Below are positions 31,959 to 44,615 of a stretch of DNA of 64,000 nt, in pieces. The stretch is from positions 69,902,912-69,966,911 of the forward strand of contig CM043963.1 of the NCBI GenBank assembly GCA_014529385.2, written 5' to 3'. The notes under the pieces were generated by a model that ran no database searches, was not told where the DNA came from, and saw only the letters and a program-made list of their open reading frames with translations. The stretch comes from Adiantum capillus-veneris. Taxonomy: Eukaryota; Streptophyta; Polypodiopsida; Polypodiales; Pteridaceae. A program made the position numbers and the translations under genes. Within the stretch, counting starts at the first letter, position 1. The number at the start of each line of letters is the position of its first letter.

Positions 31959-34900
31959 ATGGCAGATCAACAAGGCTATCAAGGTATGCAATTTGATGTT
32001 GGGACAATGCAAATGTTTCAATCTTTTTCCATGTTCATGGAGCAACACAACACGCTGGAGAAAGGTGGGAAGTCTCGACCACAAAGGCGGTTCTCTTGTT
32101 AGTCAACAAGATTAATCTGCTTGATGTGAGAAATATTAAAAATTTTCTCCGTTGCTATGAAAAGGAGGTGGAATTAAATAGGGTGCTAGGAATTGAAATG
32201 ATGAGAAGTTTTGAGCTTGTTGTGGTGCCACAGATCAGAGATCATGTGAAGACCATAAAGGCTAAGCATGGTGAAGATTGGAAAGCTTTCAAGGTTGCTC
32301 TAAAGGATGAATAATTCTTGGAGGATGATGAGAGGTTTACAAAAAGGAAATTCATAGAGTGGGGTGCAAAGCCAAAAGAAGGAACTTCCATCACCGAGTT
32401 ATTAAGGGAGTTTGAGCGTCGCTATGCCCAATTATCAGCAACAGAAAGACATACCTTGGATAGAGAAAAGGCAAAACTATTCCTACAAGTTGTAGGGCTA
32501 GAGGTTCAAGAGAAGCTTGAACTACTCCTAGAAGACAAGAGTAGAGAGCAAGGTTTGAAGAAAGAATGGAAAGAAGTCAAAGGATGTAGTCTCACTACTT
32601 GCCAAGAGACAACATCGGTGATACAAAATGGTGGTGTCTAATGGTACTCTCTCTATCACACTAGAAAGACCATCACGGTCAATTAATCCAACTCCAAAAA
32701 TGGAAGAATCCCCACCACTAGATGAGCCGGTAAAGGGCATACGAGAGATGAAGCTGAAATTGGCAAGGCTAGAAAAAAAGGGGTCGGGCAACCATCAAGG
32801 CAAAGAACATCAAACAAGAAAGGCTTTGTAAATAGTGTATATGGTGTGATATCACTGATCATACTAGAGAGGTTGTGACAGATTGAAGGATGCTTTGATC
32901 AAAGAGCTTGTGATTTTCAAGGATGGAAAGAATCATCTCACAAAAATAGGGACTCTTTTGGGGACCAACTTTGGAAAAGGTGGAATGTGAACGCTAGTTG
33001 AAGACATGGTTACAAGCAAGGCTATTGCCAGGGTTGAGGTAGCTACCTATGGGATGAAGATTGAGCATGTGACCAGTAAGAATGTAAGTAATGATGAGCA
33101 ATTATCATATGAGTTATGGCCATATGCTCTGGAGTCTTCTATAAAGGGGAAGATAACTACAAAAATACTGTATGAAGTTGGAGATTGTATTCGTGAAACA
33201 ACAAGGTGGAATGATCCAATAGATCCTTTTTCACTTCATGCATATATTGAAAAATGTCCAAATCATGAAGCTGTCATAGAAGAAAAGAGAAACGCAAAAA
33301 TGGAGATGAAGGAACCTCAAAAAGGGCTACCATAAGTGGAGGAAACAAAGATACTATTTCTCTAAGGTAAAGGCTTCACCAAAGCAAGTTCCACCATCGG
33401 AATTAACCATGGAGGATACATTGCCCGAGAGGAAGCATACAAAGAGAAAAGCAAAGATTCTTGCATATAAATTGCAATCAGATATAGAGGCTGCTACAAA
33501 TGTGAAGAATGTATTGAAGAAAGAATTTTGAACAGTAAAGTTGAGTTTACATGGGGTGAGGTACTTGGGATTTCAAAGCAAGAGCTCCATGAAGAAATCA
33601 TATATATAATCAAGAGGAAGCCACATGCATTGGGTGAAGGGGATATTTCAAAGGCACAAGGAATACAAGCACACAACAATGACCATGAGAAAAGCATGAG
33701 AAGGTGCTACCATTCTACTGGAAGCACAAATCACATTTGATTTATGGATGTTGAGGATGATGATGCTATATATAGGACTCATTATACAAGGAGCCATTGG
33801 GCAAGAGCCACCATAGAAACCTTGGTCAAGGTGGGAGATCTAGATGAGCCCTATGTAGCCTTGATTGATCATGGATCTGAAATCAACCTCATGTCCAAAA
33901 GTCTCTATATGAAGGGGAAGTGGCCAATTGACACAGATCATGGATGTATGATAAGAGCTGCAAAGGATTCCTGAGGGGATCTATATGGAGCTTTCCCTAA
34001 TGTCAAAGTGACTATAGGAGATGTAAAGGATGAGAAAATTTTATTTGTGCAAGAGATGTCAACCTACCCACTCATCTTAGGGAAACCATCATCACAAGAG
34101 TACAGATGGATACAAAGGTGATGGATGATGGATCATCTTACACAAGGATAAAAAGTAAAAACGGTAAGAAAGTTGTCCACTTCCTCACTCTGTGTGTAAA
34201 CCATGAAAGAAACCATGATAGCGTGCATGAGAATCCTCTTCCAGAAAGCAATCATAGAATATAAAGATCACATGGAAATGAGGGGTTTTTTCCAAGTACC
34301 ATTGTAAAGCAAGAGTGCGGTGGTACAAAGAATAACAGGCTCTACCTGATCCAGCTATGCATGAAAAAAATTTCACAGGTTTTCATGGGTTGATAGGGAA
34401 TGGATCAGTACGCTTCACAAAACTTGAAGGAATGAAGAGAAGTTCTCGATAGTATGTACATAATACACAAGAAGTCTATAAGAATATTGGGTTGCTAAAG
34501 GATAGTGAATACATTACAGGTGTCTTTGAGTAGCTTTCATTTGCAAATACAATGGGTGAGCTTAAATCCAGAATGATCTCTAGTGACCAGGAGAAACTAT
34601 AGGTTATTGAAGTTTGTACTTGGATACATGTATGAGGTGATCAAAGCTTTTACAGACAAATACCAAGCACCCGAAGTGCATGTGGAAACAGAATACAAGA
34701 CTATGGCAAAATGGCAAAGAAGGTTAAACTAGTGGCCTTACCTCTACCTTTAGATTGCAATGAAAGGATAGAGCAGGCTTCCTTGCAACCAACCTTAGGA
34801 ATCCAAAGCAGATTGGGCACAAGTTTACACAGGAATCTTTGAAAGAGCTTCAAATTGGATGTGGTGAGTTTTTAACACCTATTGAGAAGAAGTTCTTTGA

Positions 34901-35433
34901 GGAGATTCTTTCCAAATATGAGGCTTTTTCAGTCAGCCAAGTGAGATAGGATGTGTAGACCCAAGCATTGTTGCACCTATGGTAATTTTCACTATACCTC
35001 ATGCACCTTGGAACTTGCAACCAATTCCACTTCCTAAAGCTCAACTGCCAAAGTTAATTGATTTGCTTAATGAAAAGGTTAAAGTGGGCATCTTGGAGCC
35101 TTCTTGCACTCCATATTCAAACAAATGGTTCTCTATGCCAAAGAAAAATGGGCCTTGTGCTTCATCCAAGGCATGCAGTGAGTAAACAAGGTTATAATAA
35201 AAAATGTAGGTCAAGGCCAACTGTGGATGAATTTGCAAAAGAATTTGCAAGAAGAGAAACATACTCTGTGGGAGATCTGTACTTAGGGTATGATCAATTC
35301 CAACTCGCAATGCAAAGCAAGGACCTCACCACCATGAAGAAACCCTTGGGATTGGTAAGGATGTGTACCTTACTGCAAGGAGCAACCTACTCTATTGCAC
35401 ATATGATGAATGTCATGAACAAATTTACCTGAA
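31959..35433 (+). pseudogene. GYP3 gag-protease-RT remnant
   Basis: The gag ATG lies at 31959. Capsid-like pieces follow at 32096-32314 and 32318-32640 (ITELLREFERRYAQL, DREKAKLFLQVVG). A protease remnant lies near 33810-34090: the motif reads LIDHGSEINLMS with His for Ser, then YPLILGKP. RT pieces at 34979-35433 include VGILEPSCTPYSNKWF, YDQFQLAMQSKDLTTM and GLVRMCTLLQGATYS. The RT stops before its YxDD box, where minus-strand chromovirus sequence begins. Stops and frame breaks are numerous. The RT phrases differ from the other gypsy elements here, so it is a separate lineage. Confidence 0.65.
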
Positions 35434-36720
35434 GGTGTTTCTTTGCTCCTCAAGAGATTTGGAGTGGATGATTATATCATTAAAATCATGCGATGGAAAG
35501 TGGCTGGAGCATTTGTCAAGCCAAAAGGAATGACAAGATATTCATAAAGACCACATGTAGTACAAAAAGCGGTCTTTAAAATATTTTTGTTGACTATCCT
35601 TATTTGATGATAGCCACTTTTAAGGTCAATCCTACTCAAGTATATAAACCCTTGCAACTTATCAAATAGATCTTCTACATGAGGCATGGGGAATCTATTC
35701 TTAATTGTGATTCTATTTAGGGCTCTATAGTCTACGCACATGAGATAGGTGCCAGCTTTCTTTTGCACTAATAGAATTGAAGAGAGAAATGTGGATGAAC
35801 TAGGCCTTACCATCTCTTTATCTACCAATTCATTCACTTGCCTCATAATCTCCTCTTATTGAGCTTGAGAGACTCTATAAGAGGCTTATTGGGAGGTGAA
35901 CTTCCCGGTAGTAGCTCTATGGCATGGTCATCATCCCCTTGTTTTGGAGGTAACTCTTTAGGGATGTCATCAATGAAAACATCTTGAAAATTGATTTATG
36001 AAATTAGATAAATCTAATTCTTCTTGATTTCCATCATTTGTTATTTAGTAAAACAGTAGTGTCATTCACGAAAACTGAACTTTTCATTGACTTGTCAAAA
36101 TCTTGTGTATGTACAAGGGGTATGATGTTACCTTTCTCACTTGCGTCTATATACATATATATCTCTCTCTATATACTTAAAGTAGATTTTTCTCCTAGAA
36201 AACTTCATAGAGGTAGCCATGCGATTAAACCATGGTGCCCCTAGAATTACATCTTCATGATTGAGAGGAGAGATAAAGAAATCTTCTTTGTCCACATAAC
36301 TTTGGACATGGAGTCTCAAGTTCCCAATCAAGGGAGTGACCAAAGATTCTTGTCCCTTGAAATTTCCATCGGCCTACACAGTATCCCCCATCTCATAAGA
36401 TTGCATCCCTAACTTGGTGGTTAGCTCAATTGATTTGAAATTATGAGTTGAGCTAGGATCAAAGAGGATAAAAGCATCATATTCTCTCACCTTGCCCCAT
36501 GCATAGGCAAAAGGTGACACTCTACAATGAACATCCTCTTTGGAAGCTTCAATCATAGAGGCTCTATGTGGTTCTTTGTGGACAAGACCGATAGCTATGT
36601 CCTTGCTCACCACACTAAAATCATTTGTTATCCTTACAATAACACTAGCTCTTTAGGTGAGAGTTTGTTTTTACCTTTGTAAACACCTTTGTCCTTTGAT
36701 TTGTTGTTGTTGTTGGGTTG
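35434..36720 (-). pseudogene. Chromovirus-like gypsy remnant: gag end, protease, RT
   Basis: Minus strand: a zinc-knuckle piece (CGEQGHSYRSC near 36610), the protease with ILFDPSSTHNF in place of the usual DSG near 36450, later EDVILGAPWFN, then RT from about 35870 (MRQVNELVDKEMVRPS, VDYRALNRITIKNRFP, DLKSGYHQIRI, FGLTNAPATFH). A small deletion removes the YxD part, and the frame resumes with DIIIHSKSLEEQ just before the junction at about 35433. The rest of RT and RNase H is missing up to 30120. Confidence 0.75.
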
Positions 36721-36721
36721 G

Positions 36722-37262
36722 ATTTCTTAAAGTCCACAAAAAACAATACAATTGCTTGCCTTTCAACCGACTTTCCTCCATGAGAACACGAAGAGTGACA
36801 AGATGATCAATGGTATTATGGCATCGACAAAAACCTGCTTGTTCTTTTGCACGCTTGTCATTCTCTTTAGCCCAATCACTCAATTCCATCTCCATTATGT
36901 ACCCAAACAACTTTGCCATAGAAGCCCAATCATTATAGCTCGGTACTTGTTTACATTCTTTACATCCCCTCCTTTATGCAAAGGCTTAACCCAATTAGTA
37001 CTCCAATCATAAGGCATACCATGTTGAAGTGCAAGGTTGAACATATCACACATCCACTCATGGATAGAATCTCCCGTCCATTTGATCACTCCGGCTTGAT
37101 ACCTTGAAGATCTCCCTCTTTGTGAGTGGCCGACTTTTCAAGCCCACCGCATACATCCTCAATAGTAAAAAAAGAGAGCATACATGGGAGTGAACCATAA
37201 AATGGCATTTTTTCAGCGTTTGGTTGCTCATATAATTGCCTACAATGTGTGTACATATCCAC
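36722..37262 (-). pseudogene. LINE reverse transcriptase fragment
   Basis: Minus strand pieces in order: YEQPNAEKMPFYGSL, then IEDVCGGLEKS, KPLHKGGDVKNVNKYRAI, MAKLFGYIMEM and EQAGFCRCHNTIDHLVTLR, ending near 36728 before the catalytic box. These are motifs of L1-like plant LINE RT (fingers and palm start). Two frame changes are present. It fits as the continuation of the endonuclease at 44841-45915, with everything between being later insertion. Confidence 0.75.
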
Positions 37263-37564
37263 AAGATATGTCCTGTCACTGTCCTGTCACTGTCCTATAA
37301 GCATAGACTGCGACAATGCCTCAACGGCAGTAAAGCAAAGATGAAATCCCAACTGTCTAATTCACAGTCAATACATCCTAGCTGCCTATCTAAGGGTGCT
37401 CGAGGGATCGCTCCAAGACCTGTATCACCGAAAGGATCTCAACATTCGAGAATCCCCCAGCTCAATAAAACCTCACTCGACCCTCAACAAAGGTTGCACT
37501 AAATCTGACAGTACATAGACTTCCCACAAAGTCATACATCCACAAATTTCCCATTGTATGTTGT

Positions 37565-38357
37565 AACCGCTGCGGCGGTTGTTTGCTGCGTGACTCACAG
37601 CCAGCAAACCCTCAACAGACATACATCATCTCTGACAATACATCCCATGTGGAAGTACCTGCAGTGTCAGGATGAAATCTCAAATATCAAGCAGCAAACA
37701 CAAGCTACCTGATGAACTAGTGGATGTCGCATACAGTCTGTGTGTAGGTGTGTCGGTGTCGTATGTGACACGCCTCCAAGAACTGTGAGCCGTCCTTCAA
37801 TGTGTAGACAGCCACAAATCAACACTCTGGGAGTGTCGATATCCTCAGCACCTGCAGTCGTAGGCCGAAAACCCCAAATTTGCAGAGTCGGATCTGCACC
37901 CGTCGAGACCACGTAGTCGAAAATGGCCTGCGCAGACCTTTGTCGAAGCCGAACGGTGGCCGAGATGACCTCAGAATGAAATTCTGACAACACCAAGCCC
38001 TTTGAGTCTACCCACGAGATTTGGGGCCGTCTCTTCGCCTGTCGAATTTCACTCCAATCTGAGTTGGTGACTCTAGCCTCCTGCAGTGCTGCCCCGAGCC
38101 TCGATCTGAGCTCTGATACCAATTGAAGGAGTACGAGCGGAAGTGCGACGCGAGAGAGAGTGCGAGAAGAAGAGCACAACGATATGGTGAACTCGCTCTA
38201 CTGTAATGTGTAGAGCATAGTGAGTTCTTATTAGGTTTTAACAAAAGAATATGTGTACATACGTGGTGGCCCACCCACTTACCTGGGCGACCACATTGGG
38301 CTTTATACCCCAACAAGTTGTGAGTCACGCTAGCAGACAGACCACCGCAGCGGTCAT
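37565..38357. repeat. Inverted repeat arms flanking a copia LTR
   Basis: Arm 1 (37565-37604) and the reverse complement of arm 2 (38318-38357) share ACCGCTGCGG and CGTGACTCACA with about 90 percent agreement. Further out, 37528-37545 and 38541-38558 share ACAAAGTCATACATCC in inverted orientation. The interval holds the short copia LTR, its PBS and about 500 bp of leader-like sequence. It could be termini of an unrecognised DNA transposon or two inverted copies of an older repeat. Confidence 0.6.
38108..38316 (-). repeat. Short copia LTR with initiator-Met PBS
   Basis: 38124-38316 is about 95 percent identical to the copia-3 LTR at 62545-62736 (both TGAAGGAGTA to CCCAACA on the plus strand). 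Just left of it the minus strand reads TGGTATCAGAGCTC (about 38109-38122), the usual plant copia primer-binding site for initiator tRNA-Met. So this is a 5' LTR on the minus strand whose internal region is nearly all missing. Confidence 0.85.
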
Positions 38358-38669
38358 AGGACAATGATTGGTCTATTGTAGGATGTATGCTAGTTCTGGG
38401 TAGTTTGCTGAGCTATCTAAGAGGGTTGTGTATGAAGTTTTTTGAAGCCAAGCACTGGGGGTTGGGTTACCCAGTGTGAGGTGGATTAGGTTGTTGGAGT
38501 TCCCCTCTACACGTATCCTCTTCGGCGACTTTTATCCCATAGGATGTATGACTTTGTGTAGACACTGGATTGCATCTTATGCGGCGTCAGGCCGTTGAGG
38601 CTATGTTCACAGTTCAGTCTTGAGACAGATACAGGCTCTGTGATCACCCAGACAGGAGACAATGTATGT

Positions 38670-40249
38670 GTAACATTTAATGGCCTAAAAACTTGTGTGT
38701 AGCGGAAATTAGTATGAACATAGTGGGAATTTCATTAGAATAGATTCCTAATGGGAATTACAAGAGTGCTTGGGTGGAGAGAGCAACAAAAAGCATAACA
38801 CCTAGTTAGATAGCATGAACAATACTTTCAAAAGAGAGAGAAATTAAGCTATTGACAACAGTTGAGAGAAATTATAGCCGGTCCCCCCTCCAAAAGGCTT
38901 TGTATTATGGTTTCTCCCATCAAGAGAGACATTGTACAATACAATCCTTTGTGTTCCTTCAAGACTAGCTAGTGCAATGAAGATGAAAGCTTCATGCACT
39001 AAGCATAACACTTAGCAAACACAACATTAATTATCCCCGGTCTCAGACCCAAGACCTCACACACCTTCGAAGATGGTGAGAGCTAGCAGAGTATGAGAGT
39101 AGATTGAGAGGAAGAAGGAGTATCTTACGAGAAAGATGTACATCTCCTCACATAATCACTCATATTAGCATAGCTTAGCTTAGTAACTAGCATGGTAGAG
39201 GAGATGAGCATGCATTGAAGCTTGGCTCTTGGTTGGATTTGCATCCACATGCCAAGAGTGTGTCGATGTAGGCTTCTATCTCACAAGCTTGGAGTAGGTG
39301 ATGAGCTCTCCATTAAAGCTTGGGAAGAGATAGTCTTCTTTTCTTAGATTGTGTGAGTGTGTGTGTGATAATGCCTTGCAAAAATCAGCCCCCTCTCTCT
39401 CTCTTGGGCGATCTCTCTTGCTATTTGCTCTTGCTCTACCCTCATTGGACCTCCCCAGGTCAAGCCAATGACTATTAAGCAGCATAAGTGATAGCCTTCT
39501 GGCATGTGTCTCCCTTTCCCCTTTTGTGAAAGCACTAGGTAATTTAATAATTCAACTAAACTCTCATTGGACCCCTCTGCCTCCTGGCCAATAGGAATCA
39601 GGAAAGCCATTAGGCTGTTGAATGCTCATTGGACCCCTTGGGAGACTATCCAATAGTCTTCTAGAGGACTTAATTCTCATTGGTTCTTTTATTAAGTGTT
39701 TTTAAATTAATTAAACTAGATTTACTCTAGCCTAATTCTCATTGGCCCACCTCCAAGGCCATCCAATAGGAATTGGGTACACCTTGTGGGCATCTGGCCT
39801 AGGGAGCTAGGGAGCTGACATGTGTCCCTCATTCCCTTTGTGTAAAGGGAGCTTGTGTGTGTGTGTGTGTGGCTTTCTCTCTTATCCCCTACATGCAAGG
39901 CTCGCCCCCTCCCAAGTAGGGATTGCAAAGACTTTTTTGTACACACACAAAGCATCCAATTCCCTTAAGGTTGACCTTTGGACACAACCTTTGAATTTTG
40001 GAACCTTAGCATTTTGGAAGTCTTAATGGGCTGAACCTTAGGGTCTTTTTAGCCCATTGTTGCACATGGCTCTTTTGCAGATAGCCCCCCCTTTGGATCC
40101 CTATTTTCCCTCCTTTGGATCCCTACTGTGGCCGGTCTGCTAGCTTAACCAATATTCTAGCTTTTTCTCCCCTGGCACTTCCCCATATTAAATGATCAGC
40201 TTAACATGAGAAAATCATTTAGGAGAATTAGATATTGATTATTATGAAA
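38670..40249 (-). repeat. LTR-B copy A (about 1.6 kb)
   Basis: Matches copy B (54980-56547) in opposite orientation along its length: the GCATGAACAATACTTT block, the CCGGTC..CCCCTCC block with CATCAAGAGAGA, the CTTCGAAG segment near 39065, the ATTGGACC/CCAATAG repeats at 39440-39780, and the terminal ATGATTTTCTCAT (reverse complement) near 40215. No PBS is seen next to it, so it may be a solo LTR. It has no coding content. Confidence 0.7.
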
Positions 40250-40504
40250 GTATGCTGATAGGATAGCATATTACAAAGATTTCTAGATTTGTCACTGGTC
40301 AGCTATTTATGGTTGTTTTTTAGCTATCTTTTGGTTTCTAGAGCTCAGTTTAGAGGGGAGACTCTGTCAAAATTTTTCAAAATACTGACAGTTCTTGAGG
40401 AGAGGTGTTCAGCTTGTTGTTTACAGCTTGTTTATTGTGTACAGAGGCCAGTTTACAGGGGAAACTCTGCCGAATTTTTCCCATAAGTAAACAGTTTGGC
40501 AGAT

Positions 40505-41371
40505 ATGGCATCTTCTCAAAGTGAGGCTCTTTACAACATAAAGAAGCTGGATGGCACAAACTTTCCATTCTTGAAGAAGCAGATTTGGCAGGTTTTGGTG
40601 CAGAAAAAACAAGTGAAGCCACTGAAGCTCAACGGGGAGAGACCAGAAGGTATGGTTGAAGATGACTGGGAAGAGCTTGACGAGTTAGCTTGTTCCACAA
40701 TCATGCTGACACTGGCAGAAAATGTTTACTTCAACGTAGCGGAAGAGACTACAGCGTCTGGCGTATGGCAAAAGCTATGTGGTATGTACGAGAAACAAAG
40801 TGCTGCTTCTCAGATTTACTGGCTCAAGAAATTGCTGGATTTGAAGATGCAGGAAGGGACAGCCATGTCAAATCATCTCAATGAATTTCACACAATTTTC
40901 AGCCAGTTAACAGCACAAGAGATAGTCTTTCCAGATTCAGTGAAGGCTATGTTTCTCTTAATCACTTTGCCAGACAGTTGGGATACTTTTCGCACAGCGT
41001 TAAGTAATTCTGTCACGCCAGAAGGTCTTACAAGTGCCAATGTAGAAGGCAGCTTGCTCACAGAGGAAGTGAACAGGAAGAACATTGACAAAGGCAAAGG
41101 CAATAGTGCTTTGGTCGTTCGAGGGAGACAACAGTTCAAAGAGAAGAAGGGTAAGAAGGCTCAAAACCGAAAGTCTCGTGACTCGAAGTCAAAGAATGAC
41201 ACAGAATGCTACCATTCTGGCAAGAAGGGTCACATGAAGAGAGACTGTACGAAGTGGAAACAAGAAAAAGGAAAAACAAAGTGTTCTGAGCAAGATGAAA
41301 AGAAGAGTTCAGTGAAGATTGAAGAGGTGAATGTCACAGGATCTGATTTAGACACTGATAGCAGCTGGTGA
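40505..41371 (+). CDS. gag: copia-2 gag
   Basis: About 288 codons, open. Starts ATGGCATCTTCTC. The N-terminal part has the copia gag form (LDGTNFPFLKKQIWQVL, then AAEE-like NVAEETTASGVWQKL, then FHTIFSQL). The zinc knuckle reads CYHSGKKGHMKRDC, with the second Cys changed to Ser. An acidic Ser-rich tail follows. Capsid assembly may be possible; zinc binding is doubtful. Confidence 0.85.
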   Translation: MASSQSEALYNIKKLDGTNFPFLKKQIWQVLVQKKQVKPLKLNGERPEGMVEDDWEELDELACSTIMLTLAENVYFNVAEETTASGVWQKLCGMYEKQSAASQIYWLKKLLDLKMQEGTAMSNHLNEFHTIFSQLTAQEIVFPDSVKAMFLLITLPDSWDTFRTALSNSVTPEGLTSANVEGSLLTEEVNRKNIDKGKGNSALVVRGRQQFKEKKGKKAQNRKSRDSKSKNDTECYHSGKKGHMKRDCTKWKQEKGKTKCSEQDEKKSSVKIEEVNVTGSDLDTDSSW

Positions 41372-41405
41372 CATCTTCCTCACAAGCAATTTTGATTCTG
41401 TTTTC

Positions 41406-42746
41406 TTGACTGCAGAGGATGGACATTCTATGAGTGATTGGATTATCGACTCAGAAGCATCTTTACATGTTTCTCCGCACAAAGAGTGGTTTACATCATA
41501 TGTGGCTACTAAAGATTATGTCAGACTTGGCAATGAGCAGGTTTGTGACATAATTGGAGTGGGAGATGTGCAGTTGAAGTTTCAGAATGGCTCTTCTTTA
41601 TGGCTCAATAATGTCAGACATGCTCCAGCAATCCGAAAGAGCTTGATCAGTACAGGGAAGTTGGATGATGCGGGTTATGTGACAGTTTTTGGGAACAACG
41701 CTTGGAAGATCTCCAAAGGTTCGATGACTTTAGCACATGGCAACAAGTCAGGAACTCTGTACACTTTACATGTTTCAGAGGTTCAAAACCATGTAATTAA
41801 TGTGATTGAGCAGCCAAGTGTGTCACTGTGGCATCGTAGGTTGGGACATATGTCCAAAAGAGGAATGGAAATACTTTCTCGTTATGGTTATTTGCCTGGA
41901 TTTTCATTTAAAGATTTCGATTTTTGTGAGCATTGTGTTTATGGTAAGCAAACACAGGAAGCGCACAGATCAAAGAGGAATCGTAGGGACGAACAGTTAG
42001 CTCTTGTGCACAGTGATCTATGCGGACCAATGCTTAGTTTGTCACTAGGGGGAGCATCGTACTTTTGTACATTCATAGATGACTATCTCACAAAGTATGG
42101 GTTTACTTCTTGAAGCACAAGGATGAGGTGCTCAAGGTCTTTAAGACATTCTTGCAGCTTGTGGAGAATCAGAGTGGTAAGAAGCTGAAGTGCTTGAGAA
42201 CTGACAAATGGTGGAGAGTACGTTTCCAAAGCTTTTCAAGACTTTTGTGAAGCAAAAGGGATAAAGCGGAAACTTACTGCACCATACAATCCTTCACAAA
42301 ATGGAGTTGTAAAACGTATGAATAGGAACATACAAGAGAAGGTCAGAAGCATGTTGTCAAATGCTGAGTTGCTTGATGGATTTTGGGCGGAAGCAGTGGC
42401 TACAACAATCCATTTGATCAACAGGTCTCCTAGTAGGGTTTTGGATAAGATTGAAGTGGCCGAGATGCTATGGATAGGCAAGGCACCTTCGTATAAGCAT
42501 CTCAGAGTCTTTGGTTGTGAAGCTTATAGCCATATTCCTAAGGAGTTTAGGAATAAGTTAGAACCAAAGAGCAAGAAGTGTCGGCTTTGGGATCCTGAGT
42601 CCAGAAAAGTTATTCGTAGCAATGATATGCATTTCAATGAAGCCAAGTTTCACGCTAAGCCAGAGAAGACAGAGGAGATCAGAAGAGTTGTCTTCAGGGA
42701 AGATGGACCTAGTGCTAGCACATCAAGACAGCATGGTCAGGCTTAG
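41406..42746 (+). pseudogene. copia-2 protease and integrase
   Basis: The protease motif is WIIDSEASLHVS, with Glu for the Gly of DSG. The pre-integrase zinc region has LWHRRLGHMSKRGM, then CEHCVYGKQ. The integrase core starts LVHSDLCGPM; frame breaks near 42110 and 42210 split it. It resumes with NPSQNGVVKRMNR (the usual catalytic E is K) and ends with LRVFGCEAYSHIPKE. Inactive. Confidence 0.85.
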
Positions 42747-42920
42747 GAACAACCTATAGTGGCTAGAGAGGCAGAATCAGTTGTGGTGAGACGTTCTGAG
42801 TGTGTCTCCAAACCACCTGATCGTTATGTGCCACCTCTAAATTATGTCATGCTCACGGATTGCGGAGAACCATCTTGTTACAAGGAGGCATTACAAGTGG
42901 TTGACTCAAAAAAATGACAG

Positions 42921-44530
42921 TTGGCCATGCAATCAGAGATGACGGCTCTACATAAGAATCAAATGTGGGATTTGGTTCAATTTCCAGAGGGCAAGAAAGC
43001 TCTACCTTGTAAGTGGGTTTACAGGTATAAGTTTACTCCTCGTGATGGACAACCAAAATACAAATCACGGTTGGTTGCTAAGGGTTTTAAGCAAGAACAC
43101 GGAATAGATTTTGATGAAGTCTTTTCACCAATTGTCAAGATGACAACATTGAGAAGTGTACTTGCTTTGGTTGCCAAACATGATCTGCATTTACATTAGA
43201 TGGATGTGAAAACGGCATTTCTTCATGGAGATTTTCATGAGGAGGTTTATATGCAGCAGCCAAAAGGGTATGTTGAGAAAGGCAAGAGAAATAGGTATGT
43301 CGTTTGAGAAAGAGTCTCTATGAAAAAGAGAAGTTTCACCAATTTATGCTTTCTCAAGGATACAAGAGAAGTGAGAGAGATCATTGCCTGTATACTCGAG
43401 AAGCTAAGGATGGTAGCTTGATAACCCTCATCTTGTATGTGGATGACATGTTACTTGCTGGTAGACAAAAGGCAGAAATTTCAGTTCTTAAGTCAAAAAT
43501 GGCAAAGGTTTTTGGCATGAAAGACATGGGTGAGGCAAGTCATATACTGGGTATGCGTATCCAACGAGATAGGTCAAAGAAGATGCTTTACTTATCTCAG
43601 GAAGAGTATATTGACAAGGTGTTGCAACGTTTCCATATGGACAGGGGAAAGGCATTGATGACACCATTGCCGTCATACGTGAACTAAGCAACCAAGATTG
43701 CCCACAATCTGAGGTGGAAAAGGTTGAGATGGATTCGGTGCCGTATGCGTCTGCATGTGGGAGTTTGATGTATGAAATGATTGCTACACGTCTGGATATT
43801 GAATTTGCAGTGGGAGTGGTTAGCATATATATGTCAAATCCCGGCAAGAAACATTGGGAGGCAGTGAAAGGTATCATGAGATACTTAAAACATACAAAGA
43901 GTATGCGCATATGCTATGGTAATCAGGATTTGAGTGTCAGAGGATACACTGACTCAGATTATGCAGGAGACTTGGATAAGAGGAGATCTACATTAGGCTA
44001 TGTCTTTACATTGGCTGGAGGTGCCATATCATGGCGATCTTGATTACAAGATTGTATTACGCAGTCTACTACAAAATCTGAGTATGTTGCAGCAAATGAG
44101 GCATGCAAAGAAGCTATTTGGCTTGGTAGATTGGTAGCAGACTTGGGAATCAAAGTAGATATGCCAGAGTTATATTGTGATAGTCAAAGTGCTATACAAT
44201 TGGCAAAGAATCCAGTGTTCCATTTGAAGACTAGGCATATTGATGTGAAGCTATTTGGCTTGGTAGATTGGTAGCAGACTTGGGAATCAAAGTAGATATG
44301 CCAGAGTTATATTGTGATAGTCAAAGTGCTATACAATTGGCAAAGAATCCAGTGTTCCATTTGAAGACTAAGCATATTGATGTGAAATATCACTTCATTA
44401 GGGAAGTACTTGAAGACAAGCAGATACAACTGATGAAGATCCAAACCAAGGAGAATCCTGCTGATCTACTCACAAAGGGACTTCCAAGAGAGGGCTTTGT
44501 GCATTGTCGTGAGTTATTGGGCATTGGATA
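42921..44530 (+). pseudogene. copia-2 RT-RNase H
   Basis: RT pieces: ALPCKWVYRYKFTPRDGQ, KMTTLRSVLALVA (stop at 43197), [17 protein letters not shown], then ILYVDDMLLAG with an intact YVDD. After a break near 43680 comes RNase H: SGSLMY-like CGSLMYEMIATRLDIEFAVG, RGYTDSDYAGDLD, a stop at 44041, then LYCDSQSAIQLAKN and ENPADLLTKGLP. It contains a recent 137-bp tandem duplication. Confidence 0.85.
44113..44386 (+). repeat. 137-bp tandem duplication in copia-2 RNase H
   Basis: Copy 1 starts GCTATTTGGC at 44113, copy 2 at 44250. They appear to differ at one base only (G/A in CTAGGCA/CTAAGCA). 137 is not a multiple of three, so it shifts the frame. Confidence 0.93.
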
Positions 44531-44615
44531 GATGGTAGCCATGTAAATCTTTGTACATTTATGGTCATAGATTTATAGTTACTTAAAGTTCCACATTGGA
44601 CTTTAAGTGGGAGGT

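Noticed and set aside
37667-38179. 170-codon minus-strand ORF
   Set aside because: It runs across a copia LTR edge and PBS, so it is a chance frame.
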